64,000 nt of DNA from Streptomyces curacoi (lineage in GTDB: Bacteria > Actinomycetota > Actinomycetes > Streptomycetales > Streptomycetaceae). Numbering within the stretch: position 1 is the stretch's first letter; each line of letters opens with the position of its first letter. A program made the translations under genes and the position numbers. Of this stretch, positions 8,361 to 17,080 are shown piece by piece. The stretch lies in contig NZ_KQ947985.1 in the NCBI RefSeq assembly GCF_001513975.1, forward strand, positions 186,001 through 250,000. The letters are read 5' to 3'. Below the pieces are notes generated by a model, which worked only from the letters and a program-made list of their open reading frames with translations, was not told the DNA's origin and ran no database searches.

Positions 8361-9197
8361 TTGCCCGGCTCAACGCCTGAACTGCCGATCGTGGTGCTCG
8401 ACGCGCTCATGCCCACGGCTCAGCGCCTGGTCCTCAATCGTCGGGGTTCCATGGTCTGGGAGGTGGAGGGTCCTCGGGGCCACCACGCTGTGAAAGTCGG
8501 CTATCCGATCGAAGCCACGGCCGACTGGCCCGCCCAGCCCTGGACTGCTCTTGCGCCTGCGCGCGAGGGTGTTGTGCTGTATCGCCTCGGCTTCACTGAC
8601 TTCGCGTACGGCGAGTGGGAAGACGGGACGTGGAACTTCCAGCCATGGCGCGAAGGGCCGGACCTGTACCAACTGTGGGAGCCGTGCCGTAGGCCAGACT
8701 CCTCCATCGCACCGCACACCAGCGTGGCGCTGGGCTGCGTCGAGGCGCTGGCCGAACTCCATGCCAAGGGCTGGGCACACGGTGACGTACAGCCCGCCCA
8801 CTTCATCGTCGGGCCGGAGCGGACGCACCTCATCGACCTCGCCCTTGCGCGGGGCGGACACGTGCCTGAGAGCTACGACTTCCCGTTCCGCGGCTGCCTC
8901 GTCCACTACGAGGCACCGGAGATCGCCCGGAGCGTACTCGACACCGGAGAGGCCGAGCCGACGCCGGAAGCGGACATCTACGCACTCGGTGCTTCCCTGC
9001 TGATCTCAGCCACGGGCTGGCGGGCGGTCGAGTATCCGGATGGCGCTCCGCGCCCTGTGCAGCGAGAGGCCGTGGCGAACGGTCGGCGTCGGCCAGTGAG
9101 GGCTCCTGATGAGCTAGGCGATTTGATCGACGCGATGCTCAGCCATGCTCCCGAGGATCGGCCCACCATCTACGAGGTGGGTAAGGCCCTGAGCTGA
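8361..9197 (+). CDS. Atypical Ser/Thr-kinase-like protein
   Basis: 278 residues. TTG 8361 is chosen as start because AAGGAG lies 8 bases upstream. Kinase landmarks: HAVKVG (possible ATP-binding Lys, about residue 45), AHGDVQPAHFIV in place of the catalytic HRDxKxxN loop (Asp kept, Asn replaced by His), IDLAL for DFG (Asp kept), then YEAPE and DIYALG for the APE and lobe-F motifs. No transmembrane segment or sensor domain, so it is cytosolic. It may be an active but divergent kinase acting on the preceding GRDP-like protein; that link is inference from adjacency. Confidence 0.75.
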   Translation: MPGSTPELPIVVLDALMPTAQRLVLNRRGSMVWEVEGPRGHHAVKVGYPIEATADWPAQPWTALAPAREGVVLYRLGFTDFAYGEWEDGTWNFQPWREGPDLYQLWEPCRRPDSSIAPHTSVALGCVEALAELHAKGWAHGDVQPAHFIVGPERTHLIDLALARGGHVPESYDFPFRGCLVHYEAPEIARSVLDTGEAEPTPEADIYALGASLLISATGWRAVEYPDGAPRPVQREAVANGRRRPVRAPDELGDLIDAMLSHAPEDRPTIYEVGKALS

Positions 9198-9252
9198 TCC
9201 CGAAGCCTCGGTTCATCCGGCGCCTCTCGCGCGGCTGAATCCAACTACAAAA

Positions 9253-9299
9253 GACCGGACCACCGCTCAGCCTGGACAGCAATGCGGGGTGGTCCGGTC
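9253..9299 (+). terminator. Perfect 12-bp inverted repeat after the kinase gene
   Basis: GACCGGACCACC (9253-9264) pairs exactly with GGTGGTCCGGTC (9288-9299), loop 23 bases, 55 bp after the kinase stop. No U-tract follows, as is common in Streptomyces. Confidence 0.55.
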
Positions 9300-10175
9300 A
9301 CGGAAGCCCTGATCAGGACCCCGGTGCCGATGGTATCGGGGTGGTTGGCATGCTCGAACGTGGGTGCGGCTGCGACAACCCCGGCCTCTTGTTGTCGAGT
9401 CAGAGGGGATGACTGTTGCAGTTCGGCCAATTGAAGCCCAGCTCGGACCTGAGCCACCGAAAGTCAGCCACGATGGCGGGGGTGCCGACTGAGCACCCGT
9501 CACGTGTGTTTCCAGCAACCCCCTACCAACCTCAGCCACGCTTCCTTCATGCGTCACGGCCCTCGTCTCCATCCCGGCCTGGACGTTGTCGACTTGGCCG
9601 CCTGACGCCTGGGCTCTGCCTGCGCCTCGACGGTCATCCGGCTGTGGAGCGTGGCCGGTTGGGCGGCGTGGCCGCACTTGGTCGGTCTCGGCCTGGTCCT
9701 GGTGCTCGGAGTGGTCGAGTTGCTTCCTGGTCCAGCTGTCCGCCTTGGCGATGCTGCGCGCTGAGCGGCGGGGGGCCGCCGGAGCGGTGGCGGAGACATG
9801 GAGCGGTGGCGGCCACGGGCCGCCAGCGCGCGCGGCCCGCCGCAGGCGGGCCGCCTTGATCCAGTAAAGAAAGTCTGCACAGCTCCGGCGCCCTGGGCTC
9901 GTGGCCGGTCGCGGGGCCATGCGCTGACCTCGCCTTACCATCCGTTCCGCTACTTCGAAGCCGCTATGACCTGTTATGGCCGTATTAATGGCCATTGGTT
10001 CTGACGGTCGGCGGAACTTATCCACAGCCTGGGGGCTGCACAGTTCTCGTGATGAGCAAGGGCAGCACCCGCCACCCGGCGTTATGAATTCTGTATGCAC
10101 TGGTCTGCGAGATGAGGGCCACGGTGGCAAGACTCCGGCGCGAAACCAGCGAGATGCGGCAGGAAGTGTTCCAGC
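9300..10175. other. Gene-poor stretch of the island with decayed sequence
   Basis: No frame here has convincing codon use. One short plus-strand frame (about 9606-9761) reads as a membrane span (HLVGLGLVLVLGVVELLPG) with no start, resembling debris of a small transfer-associated membrane protein. A perfect DnaA-box sequence, TTATCCACA, occurs at 10018-10026 in an A+T-richer pocket (about 9960-10090). I see nothing else. Confidence 0.5.
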
Positions 10176-10436
10176 TCAGGGCTGCGGCTGCTGGGCCTTC
10201 TTCAGGGCCTCGACTTCCCGGCGCAATTCCTGGTGCGCCGCGCTGAGTTCGCGAACCTCGTCGCGCAATGCGATGAGCACTTCGGTGAGGGATGGCTCGG
10301 CGGCTTCGGGGCTGCCAGCCTCCCCCTCGCGGGAAATGCCGTACGCAATCTTCGCGCCTCCGGACACTCCATCGCCGGGCTTCCCCTCTCCGGCCTCATC
10401 GCCCGACTCGCCTCGACCCTTCTTCGCCAGGTACCA
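10176..10436 (-). pseudogene. C-terminal fragment of a coiled-coil protein
   Basis: A minus-strand frame reads from about 10436 (YLAKKGRGES) to a stop at 10176. Its end is a clear amphipathic helix (LTEVLIALRDEVRELSAAHQ, then ELRREVEALKKAQ). The N-terminal 13 residues that would complete an ATG-started frame (from 10475) are encoded antisense to recombinase sequence, so the true N-terminus is probably missing. The join with the recombinase fragment at about 10437 mirrors the truncation at the left end of the island. Confidence 0.45.
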
Positions 10437-11003
10437 GGCCGGCTGGGGCTGCGCTGGTCGGACGTGGACCTTCACGAAGGTGTGCGCACCGTTCGGCAGG
10501 CCCTACAGCGCGTCGGCGGCGAACTGCTGATCGTCACGCCGAAGACTCAGCGGTCGGCCCGTCGTGTGGCCCTGCCCTCTGCGTGCGTGACGGCGCTCCG
10601 TGCTCAGCGCGCCCAGCAGATCGCCGACCGGAAAGCCGCCGGTTCCAACTGGAAGGGGACAGGGCAGGGCCTCGTCTTCACCACGAAGAACGGCACCCCC
10701 ATCGAGCCGCGCAACCTGAACCGGTCCTTCGAGGCGCTGTGCGTCCGCGCCGGAGTCCGTAAGGTCCGCTTCCATGACCTGCGCCACACGTGCGCGTCCC
10801 TGCTTCACGAACAGGGCGCCGACGCCCGCATGATCATGGAAGTCCTGGGCCACAGCTCGATCCGCGTGACCATGGACATCTACACGTTCGTACGGCTCGA
10901 CTCCCAGCGCTCCGCCTTTGATCGCGTCGGCGACGCGCTGAGGGCTGACGGCAACGATCCGGACGATGATGACGGCGCGGCCGGTGCCCCTGTAGCCGTC
11001 TGA
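10437..11003 (+). pseudogene. Tyrosine recombinase (integrase), N-terminally truncated (right copy)
   Basis: The C-terminal catalytic domain is readable from LGLRWSDVDL (about 10445) to stop 11001-11003. The box II motif HDLRHTCASLLHEQG, the following GHSSI and the nucleophile context MDIYTFV are intact. The arm-binding domain, core-binding domain and catalytic Arg of box I (expected just before LGLRW) are absent, replaced by antisense coiled-coil sequence, so it cannot be active. It ends 104 bp before the 3' end of tRNA-Arg, the usual place for an integrase of an element that inserts in a tRNA gene. Confidence 0.85.
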
Positions 11004-11062
11004 TCGGCTCCCCATCCGCCCTCTGAGGCGGTTGCCGTCAAACACGGCCGTCAAGGCAAAAG

Positions 11063-11098
11063 CCAGAGGCCCTGTAGATCACTCCACAGGGCCTCTGG
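11063..11098 (-). terminator. 13-bp perfect hairpin downstream of tRNA-Arg
   Basis: CCAGAGGCCCTGT (11063-11075) pairs with ACAGGGCCTCTGG (11086-11098) around a 10-base loop. It lies just past the 3' end of the minus-strand tRNA-Arg and after the recombinase stop, so it can terminate both. Confidence 0.7.
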
Positions 11099-11106
11099 TC
11101 TGCTGT

Positions 11107-11178
11107 GCACTCGGCAGGATTCGAACCTGCAACCTTCTGATCCGTAGTCAGATGCTCTATCCGTTAAGCTACGAGTGC
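11107..11178 (-). tRNA. tRNA-Arg(ACG)
   Basis: Reading the minus strand, the acceptor stem GCACTCG pairs with CGAGTGC. The D arm, anticodon stem TCTGA/TCAGA with loop CTACGGA (anticodon ACG), and T arm GCAGG-TTCGAAT-CCTGC are all canonical. 72 nt, no encoded CCA. The recombinase remnant lies past its 3' end, so this gene is the probable attachment site of the island. Confidence 0.95.
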
Positions 11179-11324
11179 TTGTTCTGTTTTCCCGCCGCTC
11201 CCGGCCCTTCCGGCCCGCTCGCGGCGACAGGAAGAACATTACATGACTGCCGCCGCCATGTGAAATCCGTTTGCCGCACCCCTTGTGACCTGCGGAAACG
11301 CCCCGAGGAGCCCGCGCAAACAGC

Positions 11325-11352
11325 GAAGCCCCGGTCCAGTGACCGGGGCTTC
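11325..11352 (-). terminator. 12-bp perfect hairpin downstream of tRNA-Ser(GCT)
   Basis: GAAGCCCCGGTC (11325-11336) and GACCGGGGCTTC (11341-11352) with a CAGT loop. It sits 12 bp beyond the 3' end of minus-strand tRNA-Ser. Confidence 0.8.
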
Positions 11353-11364
11353 GTGATCAAGCGC

Positions 11365-11454
11365 GGAGGCGGAGGGATTTGAACCCTCGATGGGCTTTAA
11401 GGCCCAAACCGCATTAGCAGTGCGGCGCCATAGACCGGACTAGGCGACGCCTCC
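11365..11454 (-). tRNA. tRNA-Ser(GCT)
   Basis: Acceptor GGAGGCG/CGCCTCC, anticodon stem CCGCA/TGCGG with loop CTGCTAA (anticodon GCT), a long class II variable arm (GGGCCTTAAAGCCC region), and T loop TTCAAAT. 90 nt, no encoded CCA. Confidence 0.95.
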
Positions 11455-11622
11455 AGCACAGCCGCTCGCGCGAGCGCGAGTGGTGCGTGCAGATGATGAC
11501 ACAGTCGAGCGCGGTGTCACCAATCGCCCCCCACGGTACTAGGCGGGGAGGCCGCAGGGCAAAGCCCTTCTCCGGCGTGGGCGCGGGCGCAACGTCCGAG
11601 GGTGCGCGGCGTTAGTCAGGTC

Positions 11623-12183
11623 ATGTTGCAGGTCAACCGTTCCGCCCGTGCCGCCCGTGCCGCTCGTGCCCCTCGGGGGCGAAATCTGCGGCGGGTTCTC
11701 TTCGCCGCCGCCGGTTCCGTCGTCGCCGGCACGTCCCTCGCCGCCGTGCCCGCACCGGCCGCGGCGCTGCCCGCCCTCACACCGCCGTCCCTCACACCGC
11801 CGTCCCTGACGCCGCCGTCCCTCCAGGGCCCGGGCCGGTCCGGTGATCACCTCACCGTGACCGTGCGGAACGGCGGTGGCGGCGGGCCGGACCGGACGTA
11901 CGAGCTGTACTGCCATCCGGGCGGCGGCGATCACCCGGACGTGGGCGGGGCCTGTGCCGCGCTGGAGCGAGGCACCCGGTGGGGCGAGGACGCCTTCGCT
12001 CCGGTACCCGAGGGCAGCTTCTGCACCATGCAGTACGGCGGGCCGGCCACCGCGCATGTCACGGGGACCTGGGCCGGGCGCCCCGTGAACGCGCGGTACG
12101 ACCGCACGGACGGGTGTCAGATCGCCCGGTGGGACCGGCTCGTACCGCTCCTTCCCGACCTGCGGCAGAAGGGGCAGTCGTGA
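11623..12183 (+). CDS. Subtilisin-inhibitor-like (SSI family) secreted protein
   Basis: 186 residues from ATG 11623 (GTG 11602 is an alternative). A Sec signal (RRVLFAAAGSVVAGTSLAAV, cut near PAAALPA) is followed by a Pro-rich repeat LTPPS x3, then an SSI-type domain: LTVTV, DRTYELYCHP, HPDVGGACAALE, SFCTMQYGG, ATAHVTGTWAGRPV and DGCQIARWD. The Cys pattern (four Cys in the domain) fits the two disulfides of SSI. Family members inhibit extracellular serine proteases. The reactive-site loop before the third Cys is unusual, so inhibitory specificity cannot be guessed. Confidence 0.8.
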   Translation: MLQVNRSARAARAARAPRGRNLRRVLFAAAGSVVAGTSLAAVPAPAAALPALTPPSLTPPSLTPPSLQGPGRSGDHLTVTVRNGGGGGPDRTYELYCHPGGGDHPDVGGACAALERGTRWGEDAFAPVPEGSFCTMQYGGPATAHVTGTWAGRPVNARYDRTDGCQIARWDRLVPLLPDLRQKGQS

Positions 12184-12493
12184 TCCATGCCCCCGTTCGT
12201 CGGGGAAGCAGGGGGTCCGGTACGTGTTCGTACAGGCTTTCCAAGGGGGAAGCACCGGCTCCGTAAAGGTCCCGCGAAGGTCTCGCGAAGCCGGAAGGAA
12301 GCTGGCAGGGAGCTGGAAGGACGTAGGCACAGGCGGTCATACGTTCTGGGTCACTTCGTCGTGCGACCTCCCTCTCATCCGGCGTCGCGAGCGCAACCCC
12401 AGCCCTTAGACTCCCTCGCGTGACACGCCGCGGGCCGGTTGGCAAGATGGCCCGAGCGGTCGGCAAGGTGCGGTAACAGGGAGGAAGCGTCTC
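12184..12493. other. Intergenic, probable promoter of the large PAS protein
   Basis: 310 bp without a supported gene. It holds the AGGGAGGAAGC ribosome-binding site of the next gene and some short degenerate direct repeats (CGCGAAGG-type, around 12265-12300). No hairpin or operator stands out. Confidence 0.5.
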
Positions 12494-15400
12494 GTGAGCA
12501 GCAGGCCATCCCGAGGCGCTGCTCGCCTCGCAGCCATACTCGACGCGCTTCCCGATGCGTTGGTGCTGGTCAACGCCAATGGGACCGTCGTCAACGCCAA
12601 CACCATCGCGCTGGAGACCTTCGAAGCGCCCGGGACCGCGTTGGTCGGGCGCGGGCTGCTCGATCTGCTGCCGCACTTCGACTCCAAGCTGATCCCCGGA
12701 TCCATGCGGCGGCCCGACCACATGGACCCGCAGGGGCGGACCAAGCCGACCCGGATGATGGCCCGGCGGACGGACGGCAGCGAGTTCCCGGTCGAGGTCA
12801 CGTCCGCGAATCTTGAGAACGGGCAACAGGCCTACGACGGCTACGGCTACAGCGGTGACGAGCTGCTCATGCTCGTCGTACGGGATCTGACCGGGACCGT
12901 CGACACCGAGGCCGAGCTGGCGCGTTCGCAGCGGCAGACCGAGATGATCCTGCGGGCCGCATCGGAAGGCGTCGTCGGGACCGACACCGACGGGCGGATC
13001 GTGCTCGTCAATCCGGCCGCCGCTCAGATACTGGGTTACCGGGCCAGCGACCTGGGCGGGCGGGAGCTGCACACGCTCGTGCTGCACTCCCGTGCCGACG
13101 GGTCTCCCTTCCCGTACGAGGAGTCTCCGCTCGCCGACACCCTGCGCTCGGGGCGCAAGCACCGGGTGCGTGGGCAGGTGCTGTGGTCCAAGTCGGGCGA
13201 CAAGGTGTCCGTCGACCTGACGACCGCGCCCGTTCGCGACGGTGAGCAGCTCGTCGGCGCCGTGATGACCTTCACCGACCGTAGGCCCTACGACGCCCTC
13301 GCCGAGGAGAAGGCCGCCGCGGAGCAGCGGCACGAGGAGGAGCTGGAGCGGCTCGCCGAGGAGCACGCCTCCGAGCTGACCGCCCTGCGGCAGAAGCATG
13401 TGACGGAACTCGAGGAGCTCAAGGAGCGGCACGAGGAGGAGCTCGCCGCGGGCGAGGAGCGGTACGCCGCGCTCGGGGAGCGGGAGAAGGACCGGTACGA
13501 GGCCCTCGCCGGACGGCACGAACAGCTGCTGACCCTGCTCGGGCGTTCGCTGCGCGGTCCGCTCGACGAACTTCGCCGTGAGCTGTCCGCGCTCGCCGCG
13601 GATGACGCGGGGCAGCTGTGGCCCGAGGCCAATCAGGTGCTGCATCACCTGTCGGCCGGTTACTCGCGCATCACGACTCTGATCGACAACGTCCTCCAGT
13701 ACCAGCGCCTCGACTCGGGTGGCGACGGGATCACCCGTACGAAGGTGATGCTCGACGCCGTCGTCGCCGCCGGTGTCGACGGGGCCGTCGAGCTCATCGG
13801 GCCGGGGCGGGTGCAGTTCGCCGTGCACGCCCCGCCCATCGAGGCGGAGGTCGACCCGCAGAGCCTCGCCACCGCGCTCGCGCATCTCGTCGCGGATGTC
13901 GCCGGCGTCGACGCGACCGGCAACTCGCCCGTGTCGGCGGGCGGTTACCTGGACAACACCGTCGTCGTCGCGGCGGCCCAGCGCGGTGAGGTCGTACGGA
14001 TCGAGGTGCGCGGGCCGTACGCCGGGGGAGACCCGGTGCACGAGCCGATCGTGCGCGGGATCGTGCGGGCCCACGGCGGTGTGCTGCAGACGCACGAGGT
14101 GCCGGGGATGAGCGGGAACGCGTACGTCCTCGAAGTGCCCATCGGGGGTGGGGCCGGGGCCGTGCCCGCCGCTCCCCCTGCGGCCGAGGCCGGTGACGGG
14201 ACCGAGGGTGCCGCCGTGACCGACGTGACCGCCGAGCAGGGTGCCGGTGGCGGGCGGCGGCGGGCCAGGCGGTCGTCCGTCGACGCCTTCCTGGACAGCG
14301 ACGCGCCCGATGCCGACGCCGAGGGCGGCACCGCGGCCGGTGATGCCGAGGGTGGTGCGGTGCCTACCGGGCGGCGGCGCAGGCGCGCGCCCGCGCCCGA
14401 GCTCACCCAGGGAGACGCCGGAGCCGAGGGCTCCGGCGGTACCGGACGGCGGCGTGGACGGCCGGCCGAGAGCAGCGGGGACGGGGTCGCCGAGGGCGCC
14501 GTCGTCACGGCCGCCGAGCATGCGGCGGGGACCGCGGCCGCCGGGAACGGCCTGGGCGGGACCGTACCGCCGCAGGGCGTGCCCGCGCCGCCCAGTGGGC
14601 GCCGTGCCCGGCGCGACGGCGGGGAGCAGCACGCTCTGCCGCCCGCGTTGCCCGCGGCCGGTGAGGCCGCCCAGCCTGTTCCCGGGGCCGGTACGGCCGC
14701 CTCGGGCGAGACTCCTCAGCCGACCGGGCGTCGTCGGCGTGCCCTGGCCACCGCCGCCGAGCGCGGTGCCGCGCAGGCCCAGGAGGCGGGCCCCCGTCAG
14801 GTGTTCGCGCTGCCGCCGGCCGAGGCGGACCGGACGGTCGACGCGACCGAGGAGCAGGGCGGGGCCGAGCCGGCTTCCACCGCCGCTCCGGCGGCAACTG
14901 CGGGTGCGGGTGCGGCAGCGCCGGGGACTCCCGTGACTCCGGGTGCTCCGGTTCCGGTGCAGGCTCAGGTTCCCGGCCAGGGGGCCCCGGGTGACGTGCT
15001 CGCCGACGAGGGCCGGCACGATGCCGTGCCGCACGACCAGGCCGGGGACCACACCCCGCCGCAGCCGCATCCCACCAGCGCGCCGACCGGCCGCCGCCGA
15101 CGGGCCGTGGCCCAGCCGCCTGCGGAAGCCGCCGGGACTCCTGCGCAGGGGGTGCCCGCACAGGCTGCCGCTGGTCCGGGTGCTGCGGGTGCTCAGAGTG
15201 CTCCGGGTGCTCCGGGTGCTCCGGGTGCTCCGGGTGCTCCTGCGCAGGCGACTCCGGGGCAGGGCGTCCAGGTGGCCGTCCCTGGTCAGGCCGTGCCCGG
15301 TCAGGCCGTGCCCGCGGGGGCGGTTCCCGTGCAGGCGGTTCCGGCTGGGCAGGTGGCTCCAGGGCAGCCGGTTCCGGGACAGCAGGGTCAGCCCCAGCCT

Positions 15401-17059
15401 GTGCCTGGACAGTCTGTGCCTGGACAGCCGATGCCCGGACAGCCCGCCCAGGCCGCTGCGCCGACCCAGCCCGCACCGACCCCCGCCGTCCCGGGCCAGG
15501 CCCTCCCCGCCGAGGCGGCCCCCGGTCAGGCCGTCCCCGCGCAGGGCACCCCGGCGCAGGGGACCCCGGCCCAGGGCGTTCCGGCCCCGCAGCCGTGGCC
15601 GGCGGCCGACGGCACGCCCGGCGCCGGGACAGCCGTACCGGCCGGTGGCGCTGCCGCCACGCCCGTACCGCCGACCCCGAGCGCCCCCCAGCAGGCCCAG
15701 CCTCAGCAACCGGCGCAGCCCCAGCCGGCCCAGGGCACCCCGGCTCCGGGGACGCCCCTGCCTCCCGAAGCCGCGGCGGCGGGCGCGGCCGGCCAGCAGC
15801 AGCGTGCGGCCCAGCCCCTGCCCGCGGAAGCCGCGGCCCCCGCCGCTCCCGCCGCTCCCGGTGTCCCGGCCGCGCCCGTCGACCCGAACTCCACCCAGGG
15901 CCGGGCGATCAGTGTGCGGACATTGGGGCAGGGCGTGCCGTTCACGCGACAGGCGGCTCAGGTGCAGCAGCCCGCGCTGCCGTCGGCCACGCCTCCCCCG
16001 CACCAGACCGGCGGCGGTGGACGGCGCCGCAAGCTGGGTACGCCGCCCGACCCCGCCACGCGGACGGGTGCCTCGGCGGAGCAGGCGGCGCGCCCGCATC
16101 CGCCGGCCGAGCAGCCGGTGCCGGCACAGCCACAGCCGCAGCCGTCGCTCGGCGGGCAGGCCCAGCCGTCGCTGGCCGGGCAGTCGCGGCTGGCTCCGAT
16201 GACCGAGGGCGCCGGGCGGTCGTACGCCATAGGCGCGCCGGACGAGAACGCCGCCGAGGGACCCGAGCCGCTGGACGGGCCGGGCGGTGCCGTCGAGGTC
16301 GCCGACACCCCGCGTCCGCAGCCGATGGACGACGAGCTGCCGCCGGAGCCGCTCGACAACCCGCGTCGGCTGCTGGTGTGGCCGGCGCCGGACGTCACCA
16401 CGCAGCAGGCGCTCAGCGATCGTGGCTACCGTCCCGTCATCGTGCACTCGCGCGAGGAGGTCGACGCACAGATCGCGGCGTTCCCGGCCGCGCTGTTCGT
16501 CGACCCGCTGACCGGGCCGATCACCCGGACCGCGCTGCAGTCGCTGCGGCAGGCGGCGGTGGCCGCCGAGGTACCGGTGATGGTGACGGCCGGGCTCGGA
16601 CAGGCCTCGCGGGAGGCGGCCTACGGCGCCGATCCCGCCGTACTACTGAAGGCGCTCGCCCCGCGGGACAGTGAGCAGCACCCGCCCCGCGTGCTGCTCA
16701 TCGAGGAGCACGCGGAGATCGCGCTGGCGCTGACCGCGACGTTGGAGCGGCGCGGGATGCAGGTGGCGCGGGCCGCGAGTGATGCCGACGCGGTGACGCT
16801 GGCGGGCGACTTCCGGCCGAACCTGGTCGTGATGGACCTGATGCAGGTGCACCGCCGCCGGGCCGGGATCGTGGACTGGCTGCGCGCGAACGGGCAGCTC
16901 AACCGCACCCCGCTCGTCGTCTACACCGCCGCCGTCGACCAGGCCGACCTGCCGCGGCTGGCGTCGGGTGAGACGGTGCTGTTCCTCGCCGAGCGGTCCA
17001 CCAGCGCCGAGGTGCAGTCGCGGATCGTGGACCTGCTGGCGCGGATCGGGACCAACTGA
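12494..17059 (+). CDS. Very large PAS protein with degenerate histidine-kinase core and two receiver-like domains
   Basis: 1521 residues; GTG 12494 follows GGGAGGAAG. Two PAS domains (about 10-130 and 145-265), an E/R/L-rich coiled coil (270-350), then a histidine-kinase-like section. Where the phospho-accepting HELRTPL motif is expected it reads RSLRGPLDEL, without His. The ATPase part (about 435-560) lacks the N-box Asn (AHLVADVAGV) but keeps a GYxLEVPI-like end. A ~730-residue Ala/Pro/Gly/Gln-rich linker follows, then two receiver-like domains (about 1290-1395, 1398-1521); the second keeps VVMDL but not the usual Lys. Probably a signalling scaffold rather than a kinase. No membrane span. 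Confidence 0.8.
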   Translation: MSSRPSRGAARLAAILDALPDALVLVNANGTVVNANTIALETFEAPGTALVGRGLLDLLPHFDSKLIPGSMRRPDHMDPQGRTKPTRMMARRTDGSEFPVEVTSANLENGQQAYDGYGYSGDELLMLVVRDLTGTVDTEAELARSQRQTEMILRAASEGVVGTDTDGRIVLVNPAAAQILGYRASDLGGRELHTLVLHSRADGSPFPYEESPLADTLRSGRKHRVRGQVLWSKSGDKVSVDLTTAPVRDGEQLVGAVMTFTDRRPYDALAEEKAAAEQRHEEELERLAEEHASELTALRQKHVTELEELKERHEEELAAGEERYAALGEREKDRYEALAGRHEQLLTLLGRSLRGPLDELRRELSALAADDAGQLWPEANQVLHHLSAGYSRITTLIDNVLQYQRLDSGGDGITRTKVMLDAVVAAGVDGAVELIGPGRVQFAVHAPPIEAEVDPQSLATALAHLVADVAGVDATGNSPVSAGGYLDNTVVVAAAQRGEVVRIEVRGPYAGGDPVHEPIVRGIVRAHGGVLQTHEVPGMSGNAYVLEVPIGGGAGAVPAAPPAAEAGDGTEGAAVTDVTAEQGAGGGRRRARRSSVDAFLDSDAPDADAEGGTAAGDAEGGAVPTGRRRRRAPAPELTQGDAGAEGSGGTGRRRGRPAESSGDGVAEGAVVTAAEHAAGTAAAGNGLGGTVPPQGVPAPPSGRRARRDGGEQHALPPALPAAGEAAQPVPGAGTAASGETPQPTGRRRRALATAAERGAAQAQEAGPRQVFALPPAEADRTVDATEEQGGAEPASTAAPAATAGAGAAAPGTPVTPGAPVPVQAQVPGQGAPGDVLADEGRHDAVPHDQAGDHTPPQPHPTSAPTGRRRRAVAQPPAEAAGTPAQGVPAQAAAGPGAAGAQSAPGAPGAPGAPGAPAQATPGQGVQVAVPGQAVPGQAVPAGAVPVQAVPAGQVAPGQPVPGQQGQPQPVPGQSVPGQPMPGQPAQAAAPTQPAPTPAVPGQALPAEAAPGQAVPAQGTPAQGTPAQGVPAPQPWPAADGTPGAGTAVPAGGAAATPVPPTPSAPQQAQPQQPAQPQPAQGTPAPGTPLPPEAAAAGAAGQQQRAAQPLPAEAAAPAAPAAPGVPAAPVDPNSTQGRAISVRTLGQGVPFTRQAAQVQQPALPSATPPPHQTGGGGRRRKLGTPPDPATRTGASAEQAARPHPPAEQPVPAQPQPQPSLGGQAQPSLAGQSRLAPMTEGAGRSYAIGAPDENAAEGPEPLDGPGGAVEVADTPRPQPMDDELPPEPLDNPRRLLVWPAPDVTTQQALSDRGYRPVIVHSREEVDAQIAAFPAALFVDPLTGPITRTALQSLRQAAVAAEVPVMVTAGLGQASREAAYGADPAVLLKALAPRDSEQHPPRVLLIEEHAEIALALTATLERRGMQVARAASDADAVTLAGDFRPNLVVMDLMQVHRRRAGIVDWLRANGQLNRTPLVVYTAAVDQADLPRLASGETVLFLAERSTSAEVQSRIVDLLARIGTN
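15201..15240 (+). repeat. 9-bp tandem repeat inside the PAS-protein linker
   Basis: CTCCGGGTG is repeated four times perfectly (15201-15236) plus a partial unit, encoding (GAP)n in the low-complexity linker. It may vary in length between strains. Confidence 0.85.
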
Positions 17060-17080
17060 CGCCGGCCCCGGGGACGCACG

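Noticed and set aside
9267..10130. 287-residue minus-strand frame in the gene-poor part of the island
   Set aside because: Arg/Pro-rich with no ribosome-binding site or recognisable domain; codon use does not fit a Streptomyces gene.
12059..16447. 1462-residue open frame on the minus strand
   Set aside because: It lies wholly antisense to the PAS protein, is made of Arg/Gly/Pro-rich sequence without domains, and results from the GC-rich third positions of the real gene.
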